Positions 36,141-49,425 of a stretch of 64,000 nucleotides of DNA are shown here, piece after piece. Numbering within the stretch: position 1 is the stretch's first letter; the number at the start of each line of letters is the position of its first letter. The notes below the pieces were generated by a model. That model did not search any database. It was given only the letters and a program-made list of their open reading frames with translations, and was not told the origin of the DNA. The translations under genes and the position numbers were made by a program. Source of the DNA: Saksenaea vasiformis B4078 (Eukaryota > Mucoromycota > Mucoromycetes > Mucorales > Saksenaeaceae); NCBI GenBank assembly GCA_000697055.1, contig JNDT01001536.1:1-64000 (forward strand), written 5' to 3'.

Positions 36141-37898
36141 ATGAAGTCAAACGGCAGATCATGTTGCAAATGTAAAACTGCCCCTGCCACCGTGTTGATC
36201 CGACATGCTTACTATTGCCAGTATGTTCATTCTCGATTCCTGTGTTGTGTCTTACAGTGTGTGCTTAGGAAATGTTTCCTGTTTACTTTCGTTGGTAAAT
36301 ATCGATCGATCTTGACCAAACCTCAATCGCTCGCTCGTGGAAGTGGCAAGGTGCTGCTTGCTTGCTCAGGCGGTCCAGCATCAATGTAGGATTGTATATA
36401 TCTATTGTTATTTTGTTTATCTGACCCGTGAGCTGACTAGTGCCATGCTTAACTTGACCAACGAATTTATGCGAATGCAACCAGGGGAGAAAAAGTCGCA
36501 TCATAAACCTTCGTCAGCCATTATCTGTCATATCGACGAGTCGGCGTTATTTGGTGATCAGGTTTGTTGATAAAAAAAAAACGTTCATTAGCATAGCGCT
36601 GATCGCATTTCAGTGCGACTCTACGAGCAAGCTTCGAGAACTGGCGGAAAGCAATTATGAACGTTTTCCCTTTTTATCTCATCCAATCGAGGATGTATTT
36701 AGCCCTGAGTTTTCTGGCGAACAGACATTTGACAAAGCATTTCAAGCTGTATCGGGCTCAAGTAACCGAGATTATGGTAACAAGCAAAAGATGAGTAGAT
36801 TGAATAGCAGCAGTCGACTTATCATAAAGTAACATAGAATATTTTGTCCGTCTCACAGAAGATACCTCTACGGGAAAAGCGGATAGGTTACGACATATGT
36901 TCAATAACATCAACAAGAACACAGCTAAAGAAGATTTGTACTGGCATCTCAAGATGGCAATGCTTGTATGCATTGCCAGACGGGAAGGGTACAGTCAATA
37001 GCCAATCGATAATGAACGATCAATCACTTACCCAGTTTTTTTTTTCTTTTTTTTTTTGGTTATAGGTGTTCCTTCATCTATTTGGCTGACTCATCTACAC
37101 GTCAAGCTATCAAAATGATCTCGATGACGGCTAAAGGTCGGGGATACAGTACGCCCATGGATATTGGCGTAGCAAACAACACTTGCTTCAAGGATATTGT
37201 CATTATACGACCTATGAAAGACATGTTGGCCAAAGAGATTGGACTTTACAACCGATTCTGTGGATTGGATAAATATGTAATCACACCAATCGATTGGAGC
37301 ACCATGATGCCTGCAAAGAGTTCGATTGAAAGATTAACAGAAGGTAAATGAGCAAAATAACGAAGCACTAGGATCTAGAACTGTGGATTATAGAATTCCT
37401 CGTTACCCTGGAGCGCGATTTCCCATCGACTGTTAGCACAATTTCTCGTACAGCATCCAAACTTACAGCACCAAGTGATGTAGATATGAGTCGAAAATGC
37501 GCTATTTGTTTAATGTAAGTAAATCTCTGTTTTAACCGCAGACTGTTTAAAATTTTTTCCTGTTCATTAGGCCACGACAAGCTGGTATTACGGAATGGAG
37601 AAAGAGGATCACTGTGACCGACGTCAACAACAATGGATCTACAACGGAAAGTTGTGCAAAACAAGATCAATGCTGCGGTGGTGGCTCCTGTGGTAGTGAT
37701 GGTCCAACGGTGAATCTGAACAAATATCTATGTTACAGCTGTCAAGTCAACTTGAATGACTACAAACAAGCAGCGGTAGAGGCTTTACCATCTTACACTG
37801 TCCGAGCAGTAAGCGAGGAAGATAGAGAGGAGCGGCTTCGCTCTCAGATCGAAGAGTTTCTCTTAGATGACGATGATAATGAGGCCAACATGTCATAA
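36141..37898 (+). CDS. NCS2: Cytoplasmic tRNA 2-thiolation protein 2 (NCS2/CTU2)
   Basis: Eight exons: 36141-36220, 36269-36385, 36441-36561, 36614-36776, 36859-36988, 37066-37343, 37394-37514, 37571-37898; 445 residues. The N-terminal zinc site is formed by CCKCK and YYCQKCF. The PP-loop region reads KVLLACSGGPAS, then come YLADSSTRQAIKMISM and KGRGYSTPMDIG, a second conserved block FPSTVSTISRTA, and C-terminal cysteines (CAICLM; CCGGGSCG; YLCYSCQVN). Ncs2 works with Ncs6 to place sulphur, delivered by Urm1, on the wobble uridine of Lys, Glu and Gln tRNAs. The second exon start uses the AG of GTGCTTAG rather than the nearer TTACAG, because only this keeps frame and restores the Cys pair. The acidic tail DDDDNEANMS is typical. 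Confidence 0.93.
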
Positions 37899-38191
37899 TA
37901 GAAGGGGAGTCAGTTATCATTAGATGAATAAACAAAATATCAAGGAACAAAGTTCCGAAAATTTGAAAATAATGGATTTTGATAATGCATTTGTATCATC
38001 TAAGCATTATTTTTGCATTGATGCCACCTCAATCTTGCACCAAGGAGCTCTGCGCTTGTGCGTCGAGAGTCAGACACTTCCTGAGATAGAATCTATTATA
38101 ATTTCAAAACGGATAGTGTCATGGCTTCCATCAGGTTGGCGATAACGGTTTCGATCAATGGTGGCATTCAGTTTATTAGCATTTGGCGTTC

Positions 38192-39201
38192 CTATGTTAG
38201 GTGTTTCATAAAGTCTTGGCTTGCCGATGCCCAGTTATCTGCATAGATGATACGGAAGTTGTCCATTGTTTGCTCCTGAAGGTAAAAAGAAAAAAAAAAG
38301 GATAAGAAAATTGTTTCCACGCGATTGAAGAGAAGCAAACCTTGCGAATGCCAACGCCTGCGCGTGACACGGTCTATGGAGAAAATCTCCTCCCACAGTT
38401 GCTCGCGGTATATTGCGCTCCGATGTGCACTGGCAAAACCACGAGGATTATGTAAGGGAGGCTTTTGGAAGGCTAGTCAGCTTTCATTTACTTTTTTGGT
38501 AGCTCATTTACGAAGAGGTGGTCAGGGAGATCAACAGCGGCACCCTTGCAGCATCCAGTATAGGATCGTGTGGGGAACCGGCACATATCCTATAGCGTGC
38601 ATGTTAGACCATAATACCTAAGTAGAGGCTTTCGCTCATTCAACCATACCTATTTGATTTTTTGCTAACGGTAGTAGCGACCAGCCTTCTCCATCGTACT
38701 CGTTCGATTGTTTAAGCAGCTGGAAGGGATACCGGTGGTTGGCGTACAGATACAAAAAAAATGCAGAAGACAAAGAAATTTAGCCTAGGTCGCGCTTGAT
38801 TGGGTACACTAATGTCGCACAAATGCTGTTCGCATGTGGACATTCGGATCACGTCGCAGCACCTTTTTGAAAGCAGCAGTGAAAAACTGCCTTGCGATGC
38901 GGGAGAGAATAGGTCACGTTGACCGTCAATCCAACGATGGAGACGAATATTGACGAGAAACATGGCGCATTGACAAAAAGCAGCAGCATCATACGCCTCT
39001 GCGAGAGACTGGAAAGTAGTTCCCTACGTAAGAAATCTTAGCAGTTCTTCAGGAAGAAACCGTGGGATACGTTACCATCAGAAGTTTATAGTCATCCTGC
39101 AAGAAATTGCATCGCATGAAAGAATAATCGCGACCAGGTAAATCAGAGAGAGGACTGTGCTGATATCCGTAGTGCTGCCTACGGCGAGGTGGCTCTTGCA
39201 T
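38192..39201 (-). CDS. Multi-exon minus-strand gene or recent pseudogene, unrecognised
   Basis: Coding character is strong in successive pieces. ATG 39201 starts MQEPPRRRQHYGYQHSPLSD and runs to QDDYKLLM at a GTAACG donor. Next come FQSLAEAYDAAAFCQCAMFL, then YPFQLLKQSNEYDGEGWSLL with a GTATGG donor, RFPTRSYTGCCKGAAVDLPD, and SAIYREQLWEEIFSIDRVTR. The last exon (38275-38192) begins EQTMDNFRIIYADNWASASQ and ends with TAG. The last intron (38320-38276) fits in phase, but at least one middle junction does not. It is either a real gene with a junction I misplace or a young pseudogene. The family is unknown. Confidence 0.4.
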
Positions 39202-40612
39202 CTCTTTTATAGTAGGGGTTAAAAAGCAACGAAAGGAGGATGAAAACTTTAACAATTGCGTCCTTCTTAAATTAGTTTATCAGACAAAGCAGTCAACCCA
39301 TCGATGATAAATTGTTTGCCTCCATAAGATGGGCGTTTTACTACGGGCCAATGAGATCCACAGTTCGCTGATATGTTGTTACACTGTGAAAAGAAACTGG
39401 TTACATAAAAGTCCAACTTCTTAATCGCATAGGCACCACAGGTCTCATGTAGTGACTACACGTGTCCCTGATGTTGTATCTTTCTCAAGATACATGAGTC
39501 CAGCTCATCCTGTTCATCGCGGGAATTACTGATTGAAGCTTTTATCGAGCTTGGCAGAGAGTTATGTCATATAAAGAAGCTCTTTGCGCTTCAATAGCGT
39601 TCTATTTTGGACCCTGATAATTAATGTATGCACACTATAAAATGCCTGTTTTCCTTTTCATTATCGGTCATGACACATTTATCCTTTTCTTTTGGTTTCT
39701 GAAATACCAGTGATAAGCTTCTTTATGGTTTGGCACACCATGGATTAAGTCCTTCGTCTGCAGGACCATATATCCAGTGAAACAAACTCAACTTTGATCT
39801 GAATCTCGATATACGTAACGTCTTTTCATATTAAATTGGGCACCAAAAGTGTAGGCGTGTCGCTGACCTCTCCCGTCTCTTGTACTTTGATTATCCTCCT
39901 TGATTCGTCAACGAGCTTCCCGCCGCAGCTACAAACTAGATGGATTGGCATACAAATCGCCGTGTGTTTAAGCGCGCCTAAGCATTAATCACAAGATAGG
40001 ATCTCGGTGGATGCCTTTCATCTGATGTATGCTGTATTTTTGTAACTTTTCCAAGTAAATCTTACATTGAATTAGAACCCTGCGTTAACTAAGAACAACT
40101 CTTTTCCTTGTCTCGCTACATGAACTTGGGCATCCCACGATCGGTGCTTTGGTGAATGATAACATCTCACGCAATCAACTTATGATCAGTATTTAGAAAG
40201 AATGAAGTAATGGGATTGTTGCCCTGATGTCGATTCATTGGATGTCACTGAACTTTCGTGCTGCCTTACCTCACTCAGTTCGCGATGTTTAAGTATGCTG
40301 TGTACCTTCCTAGGTGCTCTTTTTAAGATGTTTTATTGGGGACTATGATTGGGATAGAACCATGGTAGCTTATGTGAGCTTTGCAGTTTGGTCGGCTGCC
40401 TTTCAGGAACCATTACTGAGTCTTATAACTGGCTAGTGGCTCTCCAGGGTACTTCGTTGGAAAAAGTTTATATTGGGGGTTCCAAATCTCCACAGATATA
40501 GAAAGCGGTAAATGAAATTTGCTGCTGACGCAAAGGTAATTTTTTTTTTCTTCAGAGACGCGTTGTAACGTGTTCTTTTGCTTGTGCCGACAGGAATCGC
40601 TCTCGCCAGACA
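39202..40612. other. Intergenic region upstream of POM152
   Basis: About 1.4 kb without a coding frame of interest. I see no repeat or RNA gene. The last 100 bases, with a T-tract near 40540, are the likely POM152 leader. Confidence 0.5.
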
Positions 40613-43600
40613 ATGCAGCCCAATCAATCACGACAAGGGCAAGCCTCTGGCGTATCACCAGCGGCGCATCAGCGTGCGCTGATACCACCTACTACAATAG
40701 AGTTCCCGTCACAACGACTGTACGCAATATCCATCTTTATCGCCGCACAAGCACTCAAACTCTACGATGTTTACGGCGCTTACTGGGCTGCCTATCCCGA
40801 GCAATACAGCGGAGCATTACTGAAATGGTGGTTCCTTGATGCTCTGTACATGTTGCTTCTTTGGATTGCCAAAATTCCTTGGCTTCAATTTAGCGGCTTG
40901 AAATCTATCATTCTTACGCTCGGTTTGATCTCCTTTGATGTCATGCTGTTCTCTCTCCCTTCGGTAAGGTTAATTTGTTCGCATCTAACATGCTAATGGT
41001 ATTTTAGGTTGCACTGAGTGGTGCAATGCTCAAAGTATTTTTTGGTGAGTAACAGCAAAAAAAAAAAAGGGGCCTCGTCACTAATACTGCAGGTGTTTTC
41101 AGGAGAAATGTTTGGTCAGCAAATAGGCATATCACGCGCAAAAATGGTCAATGTAAAAGATATTGTGTATAACTCTTCGCATATTCTGGGTCGACATACT
41201 GTTCATATCCTGCCTTACGGGTAAACGACAATCCACTCTAAACAGCTATGTTTTTCTTTTTTGCTGACCTATCTTATAGTACAGCAAAACTCAACCCGAT
41301 GGATGATTTTTACTGTATTCCTTCGCATGAGATTGGCAAAAAGGATATTTATATACCCATTGTCCTGAACAACACCGTCCCGCGCTCCATTACCCTTTCT
41401 CGTTACGACTTTGAATTTAAAGAGCGAACTGTATCCGAATTTTCTGGTCGTGACATTCAACGTGCTACGGAAATTGGACACGGTAAAGAAGGGCTGGAGT
41501 TGTATTATGTCCGTCTGCGGAAACCAGGTTCCTACAAATTGGAGAATATTGTGAGTAAGGATGGTATCGATGTCCGACTCTACAGCAGATCCGCCTATAT
41601 CTTCACATGTCCTAGCGCGCGTTTTGCACCTGTTGCTCCGGCTGACTATTGTCAAGGAGCTAAAGAATCGTTGCAGCTGGAAGTGACGGGTGTTCCTCCT
41701 CTCCGAGTAGAGTACACGAGACGTGTAAACAATCAAGCCCAGCCTCTTAAGCTTGATCGTATCCAACCACACGAGTTTGACTCACCTCTGACAAGATTAC
41801 GTGGAGGACTTAAGAACGCAGAGCCTGCCTTTTTTGTTCCATCGACCCACCAGAACTATGACTGGGCGGCCTTGCAACAACTGTCGATCCCTCTCAACTT
41901 GACTTTTGATGAGGCTGCACAGTACGAATTCCAGTTGACCAGAGTGATTGATGGTGCCGGCAATGTTGTGGAAATGGATTCACAGAAGCAATTGTTTAAC
42001 GTTCACGAACATCCAAAGGTGCAGTTTGACTGCCGCGCTACGGATCCTGTGCGACTGTTGATTGGTGATGATTCGACCACGTTGCCCTTGATTTTGCAAG
42101 GTTCAGGCCAATGGGATTTAGAATATCAGTTTATTCCTGAGGATACCGAGGGCAAGACAACGGTACACAAAACGCAATTAGATCGATCTCGCACGTCGTT
42201 ACAAGTGTCTGCACCTGGCGAATACAAGTTGTTGAGCCTTAGCGACAAATACTGTAAAGGCGATATCCTGTATCCGTCCATGTGTCAAGTGATCCAACCA
42301 CCCATTCCCTCTGTGGATGTGCAGACAACGCCTATTCCTTCCGAATGTGCAGGCGATAATGAAATCGGCATGAAATTTGTTGTAGAATTACATGGTAACT
42401 TGTTTTATGGAGGAAGGGAATAATACTGTATGCTTACTCGGTTGATTCAGGTACTCCACCATTCAATTTGGAGTATGTTGTTGTCAAGCAGAATGGTAAA
42501 AGCAAGTCCATTGTTGAACGTCGACGAGAACGGATCGACCGCTCGCGTCATATCTTTACCTATCTGCCCAAATCGAGCGGGTAAGTTGCTTTTTTTTGAA
42601 AAAAAAAACAGAGAGGATTTCCATACTCACGTGGCTTTTTCACAAGTGAATACACTTATGGGTTTACTTCTCTCGATGATCGTTATTATAAGGACCGAAA
42701 GACCAATATTAAGCCCATCAAGCAAATTGTGCATCCTCAGCCAGATGCTCAGTTTGGCAAGAAGTTGAGAAGTCTGCAAGTGTTACGAACCTGCGTTGGC
42801 GAGGCGATGAATCTCGATGTCGAATTGAGCGGCACGGGACCATTCAAGTTGTTCTGGACGATTGGCAAACAGATGTATTCTGATGTGGTCGAGGGAGATA
42901 AGTATGTGATATCGATTCCTCAACTGGAGAGTGCGGGTCACCATGTTATATCACTTGTCAAGGTATGCGAGGCGGGCTTGACGTGAACAACAACATTTCA
43001 TAGCTAGCAGGTGGCCTAACGCTTTAGGTTAGATTCAAGACGCAAATGATTGTATCAAGGATCTGGAGGCGCGTGATGTAATTATTGATGTTCGCCGTGA
43101 TCGACCGACAGCCTTTTTCTACACGGATGACAAGAAGGAGGGATCGATCCAAATTGCCGAGGGATCGTCTGCACGTCTGCCATTACGTCTGACGGGCGAG
43201 GGTCCATGGCGAGTGGCGTATCGTAATGTTGACAAAGACGCACAGAAAATTCATACGCGTCGCTTGCAAGATCCAAATGCTCAACTTGAAGTGCGAGACA
43301 CTGGCTTGTATGAGCTTCTTAGTGTGGAGGATGGCATTTGTAAAGGAGACGTTCTTCCACCGCCGTACCGTGTCAGCTGGATCGATAAGCCTACGCTGAC
43401 GATTCCTGAGGATCAGGCAGTTCTGAGGGAGGATGGCGTGTATGAACGCCGAGCGATCTGTGAGGACAGAAGTGATGCAATTGATATTCAGTTCACGGGT
43501 CATGGACCGTTCTATTGTGCATATGACCAGTACCAGAAGATCACGACGAGACGTGAGATTGCTTTGGGAACAGATGAGATCAGTTCGGGACTCGCTAAAT

Positions 43601-44808
43601 CGCGCGTGACCCTTCGGACCCGTGAACGGGGTACTTATCGTTACGTGTTCAACAAGCTTGCCGATCAGCGGTACATGCAACCCTTTGAGACCAAGGCTCT
43701 TGTTCTGGAGCAAACAGTGTATGCAACCCCTACGGTGCAATTCTCGGGCAAGGCGAAGGATCGTGTCCTCTGTGTAGGCGATACATTGGCGTCCAGTGAG
43801 ATGGATCCCATGTGGGTTGAATTTACGGGTCAAGCACCTTTTACGGTCCATGTTCGAATCAAGCATGAATCATCTCTTCAGGGCAAGACTGTCATCATTG
43901 ATAACATTGAGAGTAACCGGTATAAATTGTCATTGCCTGACGAGCTTGACATGCCTGGAAAGTATCACGTGCAACTTCTCCGAGTCAGTGATGGTAACGG
44001 ATGTGGGTCATCTGTGGATGGACCCAACTCTGCGGTTCAGATTCAAGCGTTGGATATTGCTACCATTGTTCCGACCGAGTCATGTTCTGAAATCTGTGTT
44101 GGTGATACACTCGATTATTCTTTGTCTGGTGTTGGTCCATTCACGATTTGTAAGTCAAGAAAACGTCGTGTGTGTGTGTTATTGACATGAGACTGATTTG
44201 TTTGTTTGTTGTTTTAGCGTATCAATTTAATGGACGAAACGAAAAGATCAAATCTCAGACGTCAAAATTGTCTATGATTGCCGATCGACCTGGCAATATG
44301 ACCATTATTTCTGTTGGTGACCAACGAAACAAGTGTCGATCCTTCCCCAAGTCAATGACCAAGGTAGTCCATGAAGTACCTTCTTCGCTTGTCAGCGGTG
44401 GCAAGGAGATTATTGAGAACATTCGAGAAGGTAAAGAAAAAAAGAAAGGAAGAAAGCATCCAGTAGGAGAAGAGGGAACTAATCCAAGTGTTTTTCAGGT
44501 GATATGGTCCAGGCTGTAGTAGACCTTGTTGGCACACCTCCCTTTGATTTTGAATGGCAACGAAGCGAGTTAATTTGGGATCACCAGAACAAACGTCATT
44601 TCAAGGGCAGAGTACTCGAAAGCCATATTGTTCAGGGTGTTGAGGGACATCGCTATTATATCAATACATCCACAGAAGGTGTTATAGAGGTAAGATCCTT
44701 TTTTTTTTCCAATAACGATAGTGAGGAATGTAAAGAAAAAAAACTTATTCTTCTTTTTAGGTTGTGAGTATCAAGGATCGATACTGTCAGTACCCACGTT
44801 CATTTTAA
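40613..44808 (+). CDS. POM152: Nuclear pore membrane glycoprotein POM152
   Basis: Ten exons: 40613-40963, 41008-41044 (37 nt), 41103-41220, 41280-42394, 42451-42580, 42647-42962, 43033-44149, 44218-44430, 44499-44689, 44761-44808; 1211 residues (yeast 1337). A short hydrophilic N-terminus is followed by hydrophobic segments near 36-56, 71-92 and 97-117. The long lumenal part consists of Ig-like repeats, recognised from recurring motifs such as LEVTGVPPLRVEY, VELSGTGPFKLFW, LTGEGPWRVAYRN, IQFTGHGPFYCAY and VEFTGQAPFTVHV, each paired with GEYKL-type and C-K-G-D ends. POM152 forms the lumenal ring of the nuclear pore complex. All splice phases agree. The first ATG after the polypyrimidine leader is used. 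Confidence 0.95.
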
Positions 44809-44947
44809 TTCATATGTAAATAAATTTCGCTACCGGAAAAAAATAAAAAAAATAAAGCATGGATACAAAGAAAGAAAGAAAAAACAGTCTGTTGTCATGC
44901 ACATTGTTTTCTTTTTCACTGCGGTGGGCGTTTGTTAAATAGGGGGA

Positions 44948-45006
<59 letters not shown>
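44948..45006. repeat. AT then GTAT microsatellite
   Basis: An alternating AT tract interrupted by one C (44948-44979) passes directly into about six GTAT units (to 45006). Such a compound microsatellite is typical of slippage and carries no gene. Confidence 0.9.
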
Positions 45007-45009
<3 letters not shown>

Positions 45010-45476
45010 GTTCGTTTAGATAGCAATGACCCAAGGTGTTGCAAAAAAAAAAAAAAGGAAGGCGTTTGGATGCATTATGGGCAACCTTTTGATTTAGTGG
45101 GTATGCAAATATGACATCCACGCTGCAGGCTGCACAGCAGTTCATTAAAATTCATTATGTGCATGGAAAAAGAAAGGGGGATACAATGGTGCATGCACGT
45201 ATATGCACATCCTGGTGTCATCACTGGCACGAGGTAAACGGCTGCTGCATAGTTTGTCCTAGTACGATAAAGGAGTTCAAGCATTTCTAATGATTTCATT
45301 TTAAACAAAAAGCTGCCCCATTTTGTGGCTCAAGCTAAATTGAATGCTGATCAAACCAGCTTCTTTTTTTTTTTTTTCTTTATCCCCCTCCTTTCTTAAG
45401 TGGAGAGAGAGAGAGGGAAAGAGACCCTGCACCTGAGCAGTGCTGTGCATGTGTTCTGTTCTTTTTCTTTTCGATG

Positions 45477-45537
45477 AAAGAGAGGGAAGAGAGACAGAGA
45501 GAAAGAGAGAGAGAAAGGGAGACAGAGAAAGAGAGAA

Positions 45538-45580
<43 letters not shown>

Positions 45581-45581
45581 A
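45477..45581. repeat. GA-rich purine tract
   Basis: About 100 bases of imperfect then pure GA repeats on the plus strand (the purest at 45545-45576). A pure-purine strand of this length can form triplex DNA. No coding role is likely, although the minus strand stays open as poly Ser-Leu. Confidence 0.85.
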
Positions 45582-46312
45582 GTGGGGGGAAAAAGAGGAT
45601 ATATATATAATAAATGATAACTGTAAATCTCTCTCTCTCTATTATTAATGACCCTTACTTTTGTATTCCCATAGAAATGACGGGTACACAAAAAAGAAAG
45701 GTTGTTGCGATCACTGACGTTTTTTAATGCAAGGGTGAAATGTGTGTGTGTGTTCCTTAGTTATCCGTGTCGGTGCCCTCCCTTTGTAACACTATACACA
45801 AAAATAAAAAAATTTAAGGTTTCGGACCATGCATCGCAACGGGGCAAAAAAAAAAAAAAAACTTTGATCGAAAAACAAGTGGGATTTGATGAGATATTTA
45901 GGTTTAAACAAATAATTCCGCTGTCAACCGATGTATCCTATCAATTCTTATTTACCCGCATAGGAATAGAAACGTATTAAAGATTCTCAAAGAAACCATG
46001 TGTTCAGAAATGTAAAAGACGGTGTTACTTTCCTGCAGTTCAGTTGCACATTGCAGACCTTTTTTTTTTTTTTTTTTTTTTGGTACGACAAATCCAAATG
46101 TTCACACAATCCATCTGAGATGGAACTATATGAAAACTGTACTAACATGTGATGTAACCAAACTGATGAATGTTTGTGCTGCTTGGTCTTTGCTGTATTC
46201 TCTCTTTTTGGGTGTCACAAGCTAGTTGATTATCATCATCCTAAGGGGCTGGATTCACACACCAAAAAAAATATTATACGCATCATGATTATCCAAAACC
46301 TATGATATTTAT

Positions 46313-46344
46313 CTTTTTTTTTTCTTTCATTCTCTTTTCCTTCT

Positions 46345-46383
<39 letters not shown>

Positions 46384-46497
46384 TCCTCTTCTTCTTCTTC
46401 TTCTTTTTCTCTTTTTTCCTTTTTTCCTTTTTTTTTTTTACCTCTTTCTCTCTTTTGTCTTTTCTTCCTTTCTCTCTCTCTCTCTATCTCTGTGAGT
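46313..46497. repeat. Long CT-rich pyrimidine tract in a likely promoter/leader
   Basis: About 185 bases almost free of purines, with CT and TTC runs, ending 120 bases before the next start codon. In fungi CT-rich leaders are common in front of transcription starts, so a promoter role is likely but unproven. Confidence 0.75.
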
Positions 46498-46615
46498 TCT
46501 TAGTTGAGTTCTGAGTGAGTGTCTGCCTTTGCAAGTGCATAACTATTCCGCGTAAACTATTTTATTCTTCTTCTTTATTCTCCTGTTCTTTCTTTCTTTC
46601 TTTCTCCTTTTTCAT

Positions 46616-48626
46616 ATGTCGGGTTCGTCAACCTCCTTTTATCATCGAAAGGAACCTCATGACGGAATGGGGTCCGATCGTTACAATCAACGAGATTACC
46701 AACCTCATTACCTTTCAACAAGTCGTCGATCCAGTCTAAAAGATCCTGACTACATGGATTTGAATACGGATGAAGCAGAAGCTGGATCAATCCTGATCGC
46801 ATTGGCAAATCATTCAAACAGACCAAAGACAGTCCAGGAACAGCCAAATGTAACTAATAACCAATTCAATAAACGTATCTGATCTCTCTCTCACACATTT
46901 TATGTAGTCTTCAAGTAGCAATTCCATGTCCATTCGAAATTTGCTAGGTAAGCATAATTTCTAGTAAACCAACATTTTTTTTTAATCCGCTCCTCCTCCC
47001 CCCTTTTTTTTCTTTTTTTTCCTTTCTTTCTTTCTTTTAGGCGATGATGAACAAACCACGTCAACAACCACAGCAACAGTGCCAATAGCAACGTCAGCAA
47101 CTGTAACCCCAGCAACACAACCCTATGGTGGTCTGGCCACAACACCTAAATTGGCTTCTCCTCAACGTAAGACTGTTTCATTGTGATACTTTGAATGATT
47201 CTCAAAATGTTTTTTTGTTAGACATGATAAACAACAACAACAACAACGGTAAGTATTCCTTGGAAAGGTTTTTTTTTTTTTTTTTGGTTTACTTTCGGGT
47301 TTGCTGATATGAACTTTCTTTAGATGTACGTCGATATCCCCCTGCATACTCCAACCCGTCATCTCAGTGCGACACGGCCGATGGTATGAATACCTTGCTT
47401 CCTGCGCGCGTGCATGTTGACAAAAAAAGTTATGTAGGTCGATTACGCATATCGGTGGATAGTCATGCGATGCGTCCCCTGGGTATGGCTCAGGCATCGC
47501 CACATCCGCAGCAGCAACAACAACAACAACAACTATATCATGACGCCCCTCCCCCTTCTACTTCACGTTATGTCACAACCTCCATGGAAAGGTATGTTAC
47601 TTTATTCTTTCTTCTCTAAAATGGGGTGCCAAAAAAAAAGGAAAAAAGAAAATTGAACACATGAACATTAGTTCTCAGTCTGGCACAAAATGGAATCCTG
47701 CTGATGTACATCCACCAACGTACCCAATGACCTACAAACGCGCCTCGATGCCGGTAAATAACAAAGCGTGTTTGATTCCGGATAAATTCGGATATTGAAA
47801 GTTTTACCTTTCTTTTTATCAGCAACACCAACGACCACAACTTAACACATCCAATGATTTTTCACAGCAATACTATTCAATGGTAACACTATCATTCCCT
47901 ATCCACAAATTAACTTAAAACATCTGGTTTTTCTGTAGCAACGAAGAAATCCAAGAACGAGAAGAAACGCGTTACACGCTTATATCAGTTATATGACTTA
48001 CGCAGATCTTGCGCGTCGTCGACCGGTACGTAAAAGAAAAACTAAACATTCGGTCATACCAAAACTTTCCTTTTCTTTTTTTTTTTTTTTTACAGAAACA
48101 TAGTCAAAAAATGGATTCATCAACCCATGCAACACATACGAATGGTCATGGTTGGCACAAACGTCATTCACCTCCTCCACTTCATAATCAACGCCAACCT
48201 TACCCACAAAAATTGATGGATGATAAAAATAAGCGATATGATCAACCACCACCACACGACCTTGCTGCATTTCGACCAATGAATCCAATGGAAACAAATG
48301 CAAGAATGCCTCCTCCACCGCCTCCACATCAAACAAAACCACCACCACCACCACCTTCTTCTTCCTCTGCTGCTGCTGCTGCTTCATCAATGGCAGTACA
48401 TCATCAGCCTTTGACCGCCTTTTTACGAAATGGCCTTCCTGAACCACTTTTACCTCCACAACCACTTCGTCAACATCATCATCATCCATCTTATCCAGCA
48501 CCAACACAACCACCTTTTCCTTCAAAATCAGCTGCCGTACTAGCACCACATGGCTCACCATCAGCAGTGCCACCTTTTCCTGCATCCATCTCTTCACCTT
48601 TGAAAAGTCAAAGAGATCACGATTAA
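46616..48626 (+). CDS. Proline-, glutamine- and histidine-rich protein, unrecognised
   Basis: Nine exons: 46616-46849, 46908-46947, 47041-47166, 47222-47248 (27 nt), 47324-47591, 47672-47753, 47823-47882, 47939-48025, 48096-48626; 484 residues, all phases consistent. Much of it is low complexity (Asn, Gln, Pro, Ala and His runs). One ordered-looking segment, ALHAYISYMTYADLARRRP, is encoded exactly within a single 87-nt exon and follows a basic RRNPRTRRN. Another, PARVHVDKKSYVGRLRISVD, is in the fifth exon. The composition recalls fungal transcription regulators, but no known DNA-binding domain is seen. The start lies just after a long CT tract. Confidence 0.72.
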
Positions 48627-49425
48627 CCAATGACCCAAAAAAAGAAAAAAAGAAAAAAGAAAAAGAAAAAAAAATAGCTTTCATTGTACATAGTGTGCGT
48701 GCGGACATGAAAAATGCTCCCTTTTCTTTTTTAAGGAAAAAAAAAGAAAAAAAATAACACATACAAAACTTGTATCTCTGCGAAACAACCTGTACGTCTG
48801 AGCATGTTTATTTGTTTGTTTCTTTTTCTTCTATGCGTACATTACATGTCTATAGAGAAAATATTGGTAGGACAAAAGGAAAAAAAATAAGGTTGCATTT
48901 TAACTGTGACAAAAGCTTCAATGACATATATCCCATGACATTTGGGTATGTTGTTCGTGTATAAAGAACTGTACCGAGTAGATCTGCAATCTAGATAGAA
49001 AGAAGGGGTTAGGAGAAGTAGAGAGAGAGAAAACCCACGCCGCATTGATATGCTGCAAATTTCCAAAAATACATACATGATAGGCTTTATCCCTTTTGTT
49101 CCAAGACAGGGGAAATTTACAATATACCCTTTGCCGATTCCTCTGGAGACATCTTACTTCTCCTTTTTTGACGGTTACTGCATACTCTCCCTGTGGCGCC
49201 GTTCTCTTTTTTTTTTTTTTGGCTGTATCCATTTAGATAGAGGAGATCCACGTTACAAACGAACAATTCTAGATGCATTTTCTTTATGCATAAATTTCTA
49301 ACGATCCTTATTCATGTGCAGCTCATAACAATTAACTCCTTTCGTCAAAAGAGCAAGAACCAAGTGTACTGCTGGCAAAAAAAATAAAAAATAAAAAAAT
49401 ACAATAAAAACTTACCCATCGCAAA

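Larger units (their letters stand above)
44809..46615. other. Intergenic region dominated by simple repeats
   Basis: It holds the POM152 3' end and the leader of the next gene, with three microsatellite blocks listed separately and several pure A or T runs (for example T at 46062-46081). There is no gene. Confidence 0.6.

Noticed and set aside
45380..45691. 103-codon minus-strand frame rich in Ser and Leu
   Set aside because: It is a translation of the GA/CT microsatellite.
48390..48430. CATCATCAGCCTTTGACCGCC resembling the dispersed element
   Set aside because: It lies inside the His/Pro-rich coding exon, and only about 20 bases match. It is likely chance from CAT/CAC codons.
47998..48762. 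254-codon minus-strand frame
   Set aside because: It is the antisense of the proline-rich exon and of A-rich 3' sequence; the valine-rich product has no features.
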